From Sclerurus mexicanus (Eukaryota; Chordata; Aves; Passeriformes; Furnariidae), in the NCBI GenBank assembly GCA_013396755.1, contig VWZF01002689.1, positions 531,597 through 595,596 of the forward strand: a DNA stretch of 64,000 bases. The letters are read 5' to 3'. This document shows, one piece after another, positions 42,601 to 54,600 of this stretch (position 1 is the stretch's first letter; the number at the start of each line of letters is the position of its first letter). Under the pieces are notes generated by a model that saw only the letters and a list, made by a program, of their open reading frames with translations, was not told the origin of the DNA and searched no databases. The translations under genes were made by a program, and so were the position numbers.

Positions 42601-45600
42601 TATGCTATGTGATGTGGAAAGCATTGTCATTTTGCCTGGTGCTAAGGGTCCTAAAGCTGCCTGTCTGTTAATTGGTGCTTGCCAAAAGAGAAGGGAAAGT
42701 TGGAAAAAAAGAGAGTTCATACGAAGGAAGGATGTGGCAGATAAGCCCAGAACAAAGTGTGTGAAATAGGAGAAAGAAGACTTGGGACTGTAGAGGTGCT
42801 CTGTCTTATAAGCACGCTACTTTTGCTCAGCTCTTGGTTTTAGCCAGTGTCTGGTAGAAACAAGAAATTCAGGTACATTGCCTTTATAGATACCTGAATT
42901 TCCTATTTTAGGAATTTTAGACAATTCAGTGATGTTTTATAGGACATAGAAATCTTGATATATCAGAGTGACTTCCTGCTTCTTTCTGATCTCTGTGTAG
43001 CACCTGAGCGGGAATGACATACCAAGCAATATAAACACAGTTAGGAAACTTAATACACAACTTCCAGAATGCATTGACTTTCATGTTTAGCAGGTGTGAT
43101 GCTGCATTTGTGATGCAGAACAGCTGCTTTCCAGCAGCTCTAACACATCAGCATAATTCCTTCTTCGGATGTGTACTAACTCTGTCTTTTAAGTGGAAGA
43201 AGATACGGATGAAAGAAACCAGGTTTTAAATGATTGCTTTCTTTCCTTCTGGCATTTTGGAGAATGATTTCTTCTTGTTCTTTCAATTCTCCTTTAACTT
43301 TTTTGGAGAGATTTAGTTATAGCCAAATAATGCAACTGGCAGAACACATTGAGTGCCTTATTATACAAATAGGAGTATAAATGTTTTAAAAGAGAATTTC
43401 CGTTTTCTTCCTGAAAAACCTTTTTAAAGAGGCCAGTATTTAGAGTAGGAGCTGAAAGTACTCTGTAATCTGCCGTGGTAGCAGCTACATTTTATTTCAT
43501 TTTTGGTACATCAATATTTGGCATTTGTAGGACTTGAGGAATAATCGTATTTAAGGAATTCTAGCCTTAAAATTTATTTTTGTTTTCCATTGGTATTGAC
43601 AAGGAATATGTTAGTCATGTTCATTGCTACTTATTACAGTATTGCAGACTTAAGTGGAATTAGTGTTTGTTGTTTTTTGTTTGTTTTTAAAACAGAAAAT
43701 ATTTCTGAATGGATTTTCTCATTTATATTCATCTCTTATTTCAGTAGAATTCTTGCTGGATGATATTTTTTCCTGATTTTTAGTTTTCTGTACTTCCTGA
43801 ACTGTTTTGAGGTATGTTGGAAGGACACTGTGGTAATAGGGAAGTTTCAAAGAAATTCTTCTTCCTTTCATGGCTGTTATTAAAGTGAAGATATAGCTTG
43901 TTTTAACATTCTTTTAAAGTAGTATTTTAAAGTATTTCTTTTCAAGCATGTGATAAAACACATCAAGAAATGAAGATTCAGGAGCAGGATAACTATCTGT
44001 AACTTGGTCTCTTTGTCTCAGAACTGCAGTATAGTGGTGCTGTGCATTGGTGTGCTAGACTTACGACCTGAATAAAAGTCTTGTAAGCTTCTCTTTGAAG
44101 GTATGAAAAGGGAAAAAAAGTAACCTGTTGTTTTTACACTTTGTCCTTGTCAGTTTTTCCTTCAGCAAGGGAGAGGGGATAGTGCTTGAAGAGCATCCAA
44201 TTGGGCCTGCATTATTAATGACTAGGCTTTTTTTATTGCACAAGTAGGTTGGACTTTTTGTAAGACTCTGCTTATTTCAAGCACTTATTTAATGTCTTTG
44301 AAGGTGTTTGTTTCTTGAACTGCATTGCATTCCTTATCCTCTTCTGTTATTCATTAATATTGCAATAGCATCTATAATTTTGTACCTGGTAGAGACTCTG
44401 TGATAGAGGTAATCTGAACCTGATCTGTGAATATTCCTTCTCTGAATATTCCTTCACTGTATCTTCTCTCCCCCAAATTCTGCATTGCTGCCTGCCTTTT
44501 CTTGTGTCTTTACTTTTCCAAAGTAAACTTAGGTTTATTTTACTTCCTTCCCTGATGTGCTTCATCTAGTTCTGTTGACCAACGTATATTACATCTTAAA
44601 CCAGAAGTGCAATATTGCCTGGGTCTTGTGGCCTCTAGCTGTATGAAGAACCCTTCTACTCATCTTATTATTTCGATGAAAAATCCCAATTTTTTTTAAA
44701 GACTCTCCACTGACTTACTCTGGCCTCATACACAAACCTTGGGTGGATCTAGGCTGCACTAGGAGCTTGCATTAAATGAGTGATATAGGCACAATTCCAC
44801 TTCTGTTTAATAATATTCGAAGTGGAGATATTACTTTATCTTTTCTACTGTACTCCTTCACTTTGAAAACTTTTAATTCTGAATCCTGAAATACTACCAT
44901 TGGATTTCCAGGAAGCACTACGAGAAATCTCTGTTCCAGGATGCACTAAGAGAACTCTCTGGTCCAAGTGGAGAATCTTTTTTACCATTCCTTTGGGTGA
45001 TGCCAACTTTTACTGGTGACTGGTTGGTTTGTTTTTTCTTTTCCTTTATTTTAGTTGCATTTGTAGCTTGTTTTTTTAAGTTTCCTGAATTGTGTTTCTT
45101 TTCATTGACTCCACTCAAGGTCATTTATTGGACTTTATAATGCTTCAGATCTGCTTTTCAGTTTGAGACATTGGATTATGAATATATTTTCATCTTGCAT
45201 TGAACAGGTTGCATAAAAGTACAATTCATGAAGAACATTAACAGCTTTTTTCTTGTCTTACTGAATTACCATTTGAAATGTTGTGATGTCTCTATGCAAA
45301 TGAAGGTAGCTTGGGAATTAAATGAGAGAATTTAGAGATGTGCGCATACCTGCTGGGCTGTGGTCTTACTAGCATCATGGAGACGTGGTGGGAGAGCTCT
45401 TGTGACTGGCGTGCTGGAATGGAAGGATACAGGCTCTTCGGGAAGGATGAGCAGTGCAGACAAAGAAAGAAGTCTCATTTTCTATGTCTGTGACCAGCTG
45501 GAATACATGGACTTCTGCCTGGGGATGGATGAGGAGCTGACTGAAAGCCTATGGGTCAGGATTAAAGATAGGGCAGGGACAGGTGACATTATAGGGGCGG

Positions 45601-48600
45601 TCTGCTACAGGCCACCTGGCCAGGAAGAGTGAATGATGAGGCCTTTTGTGTACAGAGAGGAGCACCTTCATGTTCACAAGCCCTGGTCCTCATGGGAGAC
45701 TTCACCCACCCTGATGTCTGTGGGAGGGACAGCACATCAGGGCACAGGCAGTCCAGGAGGCTCCTCGAATGAGTTGATGATACCTTTCTTCTCCAAGTGA
45801 TCAAGGAGCCAACAAGGAGAGGTGCTGTGCTGGTCCTTGTTCTCAGTAACGAGGAGGGTCTGGTGAGGAATGTGAAGCTCAAGAGAAGGCTGAGCTGCAG
45901 TGACTGTGGAGTTCAAAGATCCTCAGAAAGCTCACTATCCTGAACTTTGGGGGAGACTTTGGCCTCTTTGAGGATTTACGTAGTAAAGTACCATGGGACA
46001 AAGCCCTGAAGGGAAGAGGAGCCCAAGAAAGCTGGTTAATATTCACAGGATCACCTCCTCCAAGCTCAGGAGCGATGCATCTCAGCAAAGAGGAAATCAG
46101 TCAAAAACATCAGTAGGCCTGTGTGGATGAACAAGGAGCTCCTGGACACATTCAAATATTTCTCTTTCTGAGGAGAAACACCTGAGGAGCGTTGGTTGTC
46201 AAGAAGCTCAACATGACACAGCAATGTGTACTTTGCAGCCCAGAAAGCTAACTGTGTCCTGGGCTACATCAATAGCAGTGTGGTCAGCAAGTCAAGGGAG
46301 GTGATTCTGCCCCTCTGCTCTGCTCTTTTGATACCCCATCTGCAGTGCTGCATCCAGCTCTGGGATCCTGAGCACAGGAACAACGTGGATCTGTTGGAGT
46401 GGGTCCAGAGGATGGCAATGAAGATTATCAGGGGACTGGAACACCTCTCTGATGAAGACAGGCTGAGAGAGCTGGTGGTGTTCAGCCTGGAGAACAGAAG
46501 ACTCCAAGGAGACCTTATAGAGCTTTCCAGTGCCTAAAAGGAGATTATAAGAAAGAACAAGGGGTAATGGCTTCAAACAGAAAGAAGGTAGATTTAGTTT
46601 AGATATTAGAAAGAAATTCTTTATTTTGTGGGTAATAAGACATGGGAACGGGTTGTCCAGAGAAACTGTGGATGCCCCATCCCTGGAGTGTTCAAGACCA
46701 GGCTGGATGGGGCCCTGAGCAACCTGGTGTTGTGGAAGGTGATCTTTAAAGTGTCTTTCAACCCAAACCATTCTATGGTTCTGTGTTCTGTTGGTCATGA
46801 GTGTACCAGGAGAAACCAGTTCTGGATTTTAAACATCACTTTATAAAAGTTTGCTGCTTTTTATGTGAGAATTCTGTTTTGGGTCCCAGACGTTGTACAG
46901 TATAACGCAATTTATCTGTGTTGACGAAAGGCACCTTCCAGGCTGTTTAATGAGATGAGTATTTATTTTATCACATGGGAAGCTGTGGAGAGTTTAGAAA
47001 AGTACTATTATTTAAAAGTGGTCGTGCATAACAACCCAGGAAGTTCTGTGACTACTTCTAGCTGCAAGCAGAGCAAAATAGTAATGGTATTTATGATGCG
47101 TGTGTTACTCCTGATAGCCGAGGAGTTGTGATTTCCACTCTTCTTTCTAGTCTGCCTGCTGTCATGTTTCCTGTGTATATCCATTCTCATAGCAGAATTT
47201 TTTTTTAAAAACCAAATGTTTAAATTTAGTAATAAATTGGTGCTATTCTATAAGAAATGCTTATTGATGTCTCTTCTGCTGTAGATCTAATTTTACCTTT
47301 TTATGCTTTTATGAAAGAAGAACAGAGACTTGATTTTTGACACCCAAACCACTAAATATTTTTTCTTAAGCTCAGGAATCTCCTGTTTATGTTAAATGTA
47401 GAATTGCAGCATTTCAGTAAAACAGAAGCAGAATGAACTATTGAACTGTTGATTTTAGTCTGCAGTGGCTTCCAGTAGGAAATGCACATAAGCAGTTAAG
47501 GGTATTATAGCTGAATAAAGTAATATTAAGGACACGCCTCCTCAATTGTTTGGTAATGAAAGTACTGAGCTTATTTAAAATAAACTGTTGGTCTGTGTTA
47601 GGGAACTGTAGTATTTGGGGAAAGTTACTTATTTACCTGCAAAATAAAATCTGTCCTTTTTTTTTTTTATATCAGATTATCTACACAAACTATGCCTGAG
47701 ATATTTGGAAGATTTTCTTTTGTTTGGAGACTGCTTTGGTTCTGATATCATGCCTTCCAAATGCCTTCAGTTAACATTAGTCCTTCGCTAGGGCTACGCC
47801 AGTCAGTATTCTAAAATATATTAAGATTTGTTGTGAAGACACTTGTACCGTTTCTTTAGCAATTCTTGGAACAAAACTACTCATACATAAATATGCCAAG
47901 ATTCTGATGAACCAGTGTCCCTGATATAAAAAAATCTGTATAACATAGTGGTTTTTTCTTCCTGTCATTTTGAAAAGTAGGTGACTGAAACTATTCAAGG
48001 TAAAATTGCAATCAAATGTGGCATAAATGTACTGCAGCACTGGGGTTTCATTTAAAGTGAAAAAACGTGAAAAAATTTCTTCTGAATGCTCTTTACATTT
48101 GCTTTAGCTGTAAGTTTTAAGTGTTTAGGGTAACAATGGTACATAGTTTTGAAGTTGTGTAGAGTGGTCAAAGCAGAAAATGAAGAAGTGCTTTGCCAAG
48201 TCGTTTAAAAAGTTAAACTTTGCAACCAGGACTTGCTAAGTCTTGATTTAGGCAAGATATCATGGAACTTGTTTGTCATCCCTCCCAAAAATTTATAAGG
48301 CCTAATTTTATGCATACATACATATATATGAAGTATTCTGTGAGTTATGAAGCTTAGTGTAATCTACTGTTATTTGGGTTTGAGTCCCATGATTCCCATA
48401 ATTTCCTTTTCATTCATTGTCTTGCTTCTTTACTATGTCCTCTGTGTCCTTGCATCTCCTTCAGTTCCTCCAGTTTATGTTTGCAAATTCCATCCCTCTT
48501 AAATATCGTTTAGGTGAGAGGTGAGACATATTCAGTATGTGTGGGTTTCCACTATTAAGATCCTGTAAGATACCACTCACCCTAAAGACTGTCTTCACAT

Positions 48601-51600
48601 AAAATTTGGTGTTTTCAGAGTTTCCTTTTACATGTGGCACATTTAACTAAAATATAGCAATGGATGAGCAAACACAAAACCTGCAAATCATTCAGCCTTG
48701 TTTCTGGTAATGTGCTGGTTGTGTTTGTAATTCATATTTAGAAACAGGTACACTCAGAAAGACTTCGTATTGAAGGCAAAGACATCCCTTCACAAAGTGG
48801 CTTAGTACTGTTCATTTGATAAGAAAAACTTGGCATATTTTCACAGAATGTGAATATGAGGTACAGACTCATGGTCCAGTTATTTCACAGAAGATGATTT
48901 TAATGGTAGTTGTAATAGGAGAGGAGGAGGAGGAGAAAGGAGAGGAAAAGATATGACAATAAATTCTATAAATAGTTGTGCATCTCTTTAAAGATAGCTG
49001 AAGTTATGTCAGGGTAATATTGAAATACCTAGCCCTTAACTTGAAATGGAATATAGTAATATGCTCTTCTCACTGCTGTCATACATCTGCCTTTTAATAT
49101 CTGTGCTGTCTGAGATTGTGTATGACTACTCTCAGGAGATGAACCTGATGATTGCATCTGCTGCTGATGCCATATGAGGGGAAGAATTGCTGCTGCTTAC
49201 CTACTTTATGCTTTTCTCTTAGTAAAGGATACTACAAAGAGCTACATGTTTTTTCTTGCTTGTTCATATATATGCACAATTTTTCTTTGTATCTTTTCAG
49301 CTCATGGAAAAAACTGACAGAGACTACTACACGCTGGATGACATGTTTGTTTCCAAAGCAGCCAAAAGAGCGCGCAGTGGGGAAGAGGAAGAAATACAAA
49401 GAAGAAAAGCAATACGGGAGCACCAGCAGCTTGCTGCACGCATGGAAAAGTGCCCATTCTGCTTTGATAGCAGTGAACTTTCTAAACATCTTATTATTGC
49501 AATTGGCACCAAGGTAAGAAAATAGCAGTTTAACACAAATGTAGAAATAAAAAAGAAATTATGTTGGAGTGCTTAAAATTAAGAATGAAATCACTTCTAT
49601 AGAATTATTTGTGGTTCTGCGTCTGATTTTCCTTGCCCTTCCAATTGATTCCACAAATTTGTCAAGGGTGAGGGAGATAAAGGTTTAAATCTGTAATGAA
49701 TCTTAAAGGATATCTTTGATATCAGAACTTCACATTCGTGGAAGACAGGAGTAGTAATGAAAGATCTCAGTGCAGAGATAAGACTGTAGGTGGATTTGTG
49801 GAAGCCTGAATCACACTTCGCTGGAGGAAATTTGAACTGGTGAAGAACTGCATCTCGATATCAAAGAAAATTAAGTGGAGAATTCCATTTTTAAGCTTAA
49901 AATCCTTTGATATAGGCAGAAGTTTGGTTTGGAAAACGTCCTGTTTCTCTTAGTGCTTTTAAAAGTTGCTAAATATTTGGATTTGTAACACCTGAAATGT
50001 TCTGGTATAGCCTTTTTAATAATTTTTTCCTTAAAGTATCCACTCATTATTTATGTGTTCAATTGATCTGAACCTCTTTATAGACCAAGGAATTAAATGC
50101 ATCGATAAATATTACGGAACATTGCAGGGGTTTTTTTACTAGAGATTATATATATAAATTCATGCAGATCTGCATGCATATGTATGTATATAATCTGTGT
50201 TTATATATTCAATGGATTGATTATATAGAGTGTCCTGGTTTTGGCTGGGGTGGTTAGTTTTCTTCCCAATAGCTGGTACAGTGCTGTGTTTTGGATTTAG
50301 GACTAGTATATTGTTGGTAACACACTGATGTTTTTAGTCATCGTTAAGTAGCAGTCAGGGAATATTCAGCTTCTCATACTGCCCTGCTAGTGAGAAGGCT
50401 GGAGGGACACAAGAAATTGAGAGGGGACACAGCTGGGACAGGTGACCAAAGGGATGTTCTGTACCATGTGACATCATACTCAGTGTATAAACGAGGGGGA
50501 AAGCTGTTCAGCGGGCACTGCTTGGAAAGTGGCTGGGCATCAGTTGGTAGGTGGTGAGCAATTGCATTGTGCATCACTTGCTTTGTATGTTGTTGTTGTT
50601 ATGATTATTTAATTTTCTGTCCTTTTAAACTGTCTTTACCTGAACTCACAAATTCTACTTTTTTTCCAATTCTCTCCCCTATCCTTCCTGGGGGCAGGGA
50701 GTCAGTGAACAGTTATGTGATGTCTAGCTGCTTGCCAGGATAAAACATGACACAGAATATGCATTTTACATATATATATATCTCAAATGTTTTATTGAAA
50801 ATGCATACTAATATTTATATTAAAAAAATATTGGAATGGACTAAACAGTGTTATTTTATAATAGTTATTATACCAGTTGGTTTATAAGACTGATATTACT
50901 GCCTTGTTGATGGAACTGCTTTCTGGATACTACTAGTTCATTTGAGCTACTGCTGGATAATGGGTCCTTTCGAAAAAACCTGGAATTACTAACACCTTGC
51001 TGTAATTGGTAGGTAGTGGCTTCTATGGTTTTGAATTTAGCAAATGATGAATTTCTTGGATTCAGCAATGGAAGGGTTTTTAATACTTGAAAAAAGGACA
51101 CTTCAGTTTTTGTTTGCTTTTCATAGGTGTACTTGTCTCTACCAAGCAACCAGTCCCTTACTGAAGGTCACTGCCTGATAGCCCCTCTCCAGCACCATAC
51201 TGCAGCCACTCTTTTGGATGAGGACATCTGGGAAGAAATCCAGGTCAGCTGAGAAGCTGTCTCCTTTTTGGATAGTTTTTTAAAAATAATATTGTTTTGA
51301 ATAATAATATACTTGTCAGAAGTACCTGTTTTCATAATTTGCAGTCTGGCAGCTCTTTTCTGATTCCGGTGAGGATCAGAATGTTCTTGCATTATGGATG
51401 AAAATTAGTGTTCAAATATTAACAGAAAAGGGAGACAGGGTAAATACTGAAGAAAATTTCCGATTCATAAGCACTAGAAGAAGTTTCCTGGAATGCTGCA
51501 GAACGTGCATTGTTGGAGGTCTTTGAACCTGTGTTAGAGGAACATCTCTTGGGGATGAAGTAGGTACAGATGATCCCTTACAGAAAGTGGAATAACTGAC

Positions 51601-54600
51601 TTCATGGGATTTTCTTAAGAGTGCCAAGGAAAAGAAAAGTGTTGTCAGAGGAGGCAGATCATTTAAAATGAAGTACAAACTGAAAATATACTGTTTACAT
51701 ATCTTCAGTTTTTTAAGCTAATCTGGGTTTTGGGTGGATATCAATTGAAAGAGGACTATCTTACTCTTAAAATCAGTGTTAGAATCCAATTTTCTACCTT
51801 TCTTGAAAAGAATTATTGGAATAAAATGCCAAGCATGAAGGGTTGTGCTTTCCAACTCCCTTATGAAGACATTTTGAAGATTTGGAGTTCTGTTTTCTTT
51901 GGAGATGGAAAATCAAGTAAGGGATGTAACAAGCTTCTGCCTAAGAGGTTCATTGTGATTCTCAATCCCCCACTCCCTGCCATCAGGATTATTACAAGGG
52001 GAAAACAAGTTGCAACCTCTTATATTAATATATTGGAGACTATTTCAGAACACAGAAAGGCTTCATTGTTGCTGAGATTTAAAATTGGCATAATTTGAAA
52101 TAGTTTAAGTAACATTGGTCTTGCCTCAAGCATGGCAGGTGGATTCTCTGACTTCAAATTTGCTCTCCAGATTGATTCTCATGGATGATTGTAGTTTTTA
52201 AACAGTGTTTCCTAGTAAATTATGCTCCCCTCCAACCCCCTCCTCAACCCAGAGGAAGGAAAAGGAGTTCTGTTGTGTGTGACAGAAATGCCTAAGAAAG
52301 TTGGATAAGAAGCAAATAAGTGCAAAAAGTAGGATCAGGAGGAACAAAAGAGCATAGGGAAAAGTGATAAATGTGTTTATTCTGGATCTTCTCTTTATCC
52401 TAACCTCCTAACTAAATAGTTACATTTTTTCTCAGTTTGTATGAGAAGAAAAATAGCATAAAGGAAAGATGAGCAAATGCAGTGCCTGTATTCAACACTA
52501 GTCGTTTACTTGCTAGAAAAGGCAACTAGTTGCTAAAACCATTATCCTTTGACCCTGTGAATATATTCATAGACAGCTTAAAAATTTATTTGCAACAAAG
52601 TACCTTGGAAGGTGATGGGCACAGATGAATTATTTTTTTTACCCAACTTCCATGTAATTCAGTAGAAGGAGTCTGGAAGGCTTTAGCAAGAGTGTAAGCA
52701 GTCAGTCAGTGACTAAACTTTCTGATGCCAGAGACATATTTCATATTGCCGTTGAAGGGAAAAAAATGATCACACTTTAAATATTCAAAAAATATTGTAT
52801 GGAGCACATGTTTTAGCTAACTATTTTTGCTGGGATTTTTTTTAGGATATGTTGGAGTAAAGCAAAAAAGGATTTCTTTATACTGTATGCCTTCAAGGAG
52901 TTGAATTTAGCAGACTGTGTAGTTTAGACTGATGTGCTCACATGCCAAAATAAAAATACATGTAATACTTTTAATATGAAAAGACATAAATCTTTACACA
53001 TTCTGTGTTGATGGAACCATTGTGTGTATTAATATCATGTGTATCTGAGCATAAGCCAAGCCTTTGTATTTGCCCTTATGAATGGTTTTCTCCTTTCCAG
53101 TGCTAATTATCCTTGATGGTTTGGCCTGCTCAGAATTTGGAGGAGAAGTGCAATGTATTTAAAAACAAGAAAATGCAGCTGGGGAGATGTTAGCTAACAT
53201 CTGTTGATATTCTAGGCTTTTTGGTGGATTTGTATTTCAGTTGTAGTTGCAGGGTAGCAACTCTAAGTAATAGTCTTTCTCAATCTTTGGTTTGGTATTT
53301 CTCTTATCACAATTGCTTGCTTCGCTGTATTTCAGAAGTAGAGGACTGGGGGCCAGAGCAAAGAGGAGAAGACAACAAGCTATTAATTCAGAGTAGCCTG
53401 TTGCTCTGTGCTGTAAAGTCCTGTATCAATCATGGAACACTGGGCAGTATCTTCTAGCTGTGTTTCATTGGTTGTATTAGGGGACTAATAGTAGTGTTTT
53501 CCTGTCACAGTATGGAGCAGCTCATTAGTGAGGAAAAATTCAGGGCACTAGGCCTCCTTTGAAGAGCCTAAATACCTAGTTAGGATATATATAAATATTT
53601 GCTGAGTTTCTTAGCCTTTTAGTTTGATTCGTACTGTGCAAGATGGCAAAGGGATGGGGAGAAGACAGCTCAGTTTCTAGACCTGTTTCACTTAAAATCT
53701 GATAGTAATTTGCTTTCCATCTGTTTTACTTCAGTACTTGATATTATTGAATACATGTATTTGTTTATGCTAGTTTGATTCATCAACTCTCGATTTACAT
53801 TAAGATATGGAATCTTAAACCTTTAGATGGCATTAGCCTTTCAGTGGAGATGTTTGTATTTCTGAGCATTGTTAATTAAAAAAAAATACAAAGAGGACAA
53901 CCTGTGAGTTACATAAGTTGTAGAGCTGTGGTACCTCTGGTCTATGAGGCTCCTACAGTTTTTGTGGTTTCTTGGTATACTGTGGAAATGGTATAGGGAG
54001 AATGTATAATACAAAAATCTTCATTTTTAAAAAGCAGGTTTTCAGGATCTTCAGAAACTTTCAGAAACATTCATCCTGCCAGAAAGTCAGATCTTTTGTG
54101 CATTTGAAAATGAATCTAAATGACTGTCAGAAAATCATCCCTTATGGTTGATAATTTAGTTCAGCATCTACATTGTAAGCTAAAGAATGATGCTCTTGCA
54201 TGTCTTAGATGCAAATACTGTCAAAAGTCCTGGAGCAGCAAAAGCAAGCTGCTCTGCAGAAAGGCAAGTCAGGGGTGGAAGGTGATGGGCAAGCAAGGTG
54301 GGGAGGTCATCTCACTGACAAGGTGCAGTCTCATGGTACCCAGGCCAAGAGAAGAGAGCAGTTGCCATGGTGATATACAGGGTCAGACATGGCCCAGGGA
54401 TGGCCAGACAAGTCTGCAGTGATGACTTGGGTTCAAGGTGAAGTCAGAGCCAAGAACTGCCAGGTACCTGGCTGGGCACAGGCATTCATGAAACTTAGCT
54501 CAGGCAAGGAACGAAAGTGAGGGCCTGAGCTTAATTGCGTCTCCTGAGTGGTGGGGGTCAGGCTCACACTTCTCACCACCTGCCAGATATATTGAGTATT

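Larger units (their letters stand above)
30742..49300 (+). other. CWF19L2: CWF19L2 intron 12
   Basis: GT-AG intron of 18559 bases, the largest in the window. It contains plus-strand CR1 copies at about 40846-42566 and 45352-46790, a 28-base imperfect tandem duplication at 44906-44962, and a purine-rich GGA run near 48919-48948. The stretch 33600-35560 has a different texture (longer purine-rich runs) but I could not assign it to any family. Confidence 0.85.

Noticed and set aside
46292..46798. 168-codon minus-strand open frame
   Set aside because: It is the antisense of the CR1 RT tail and 3' end, an artefact of that element's composition.
48919..48948. Purine-rich GGA run as a G-quadruplex or promoter element
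   Set aside because: It lacks the GGG runs needed for a quadruplex and looks like a short simple repeat.
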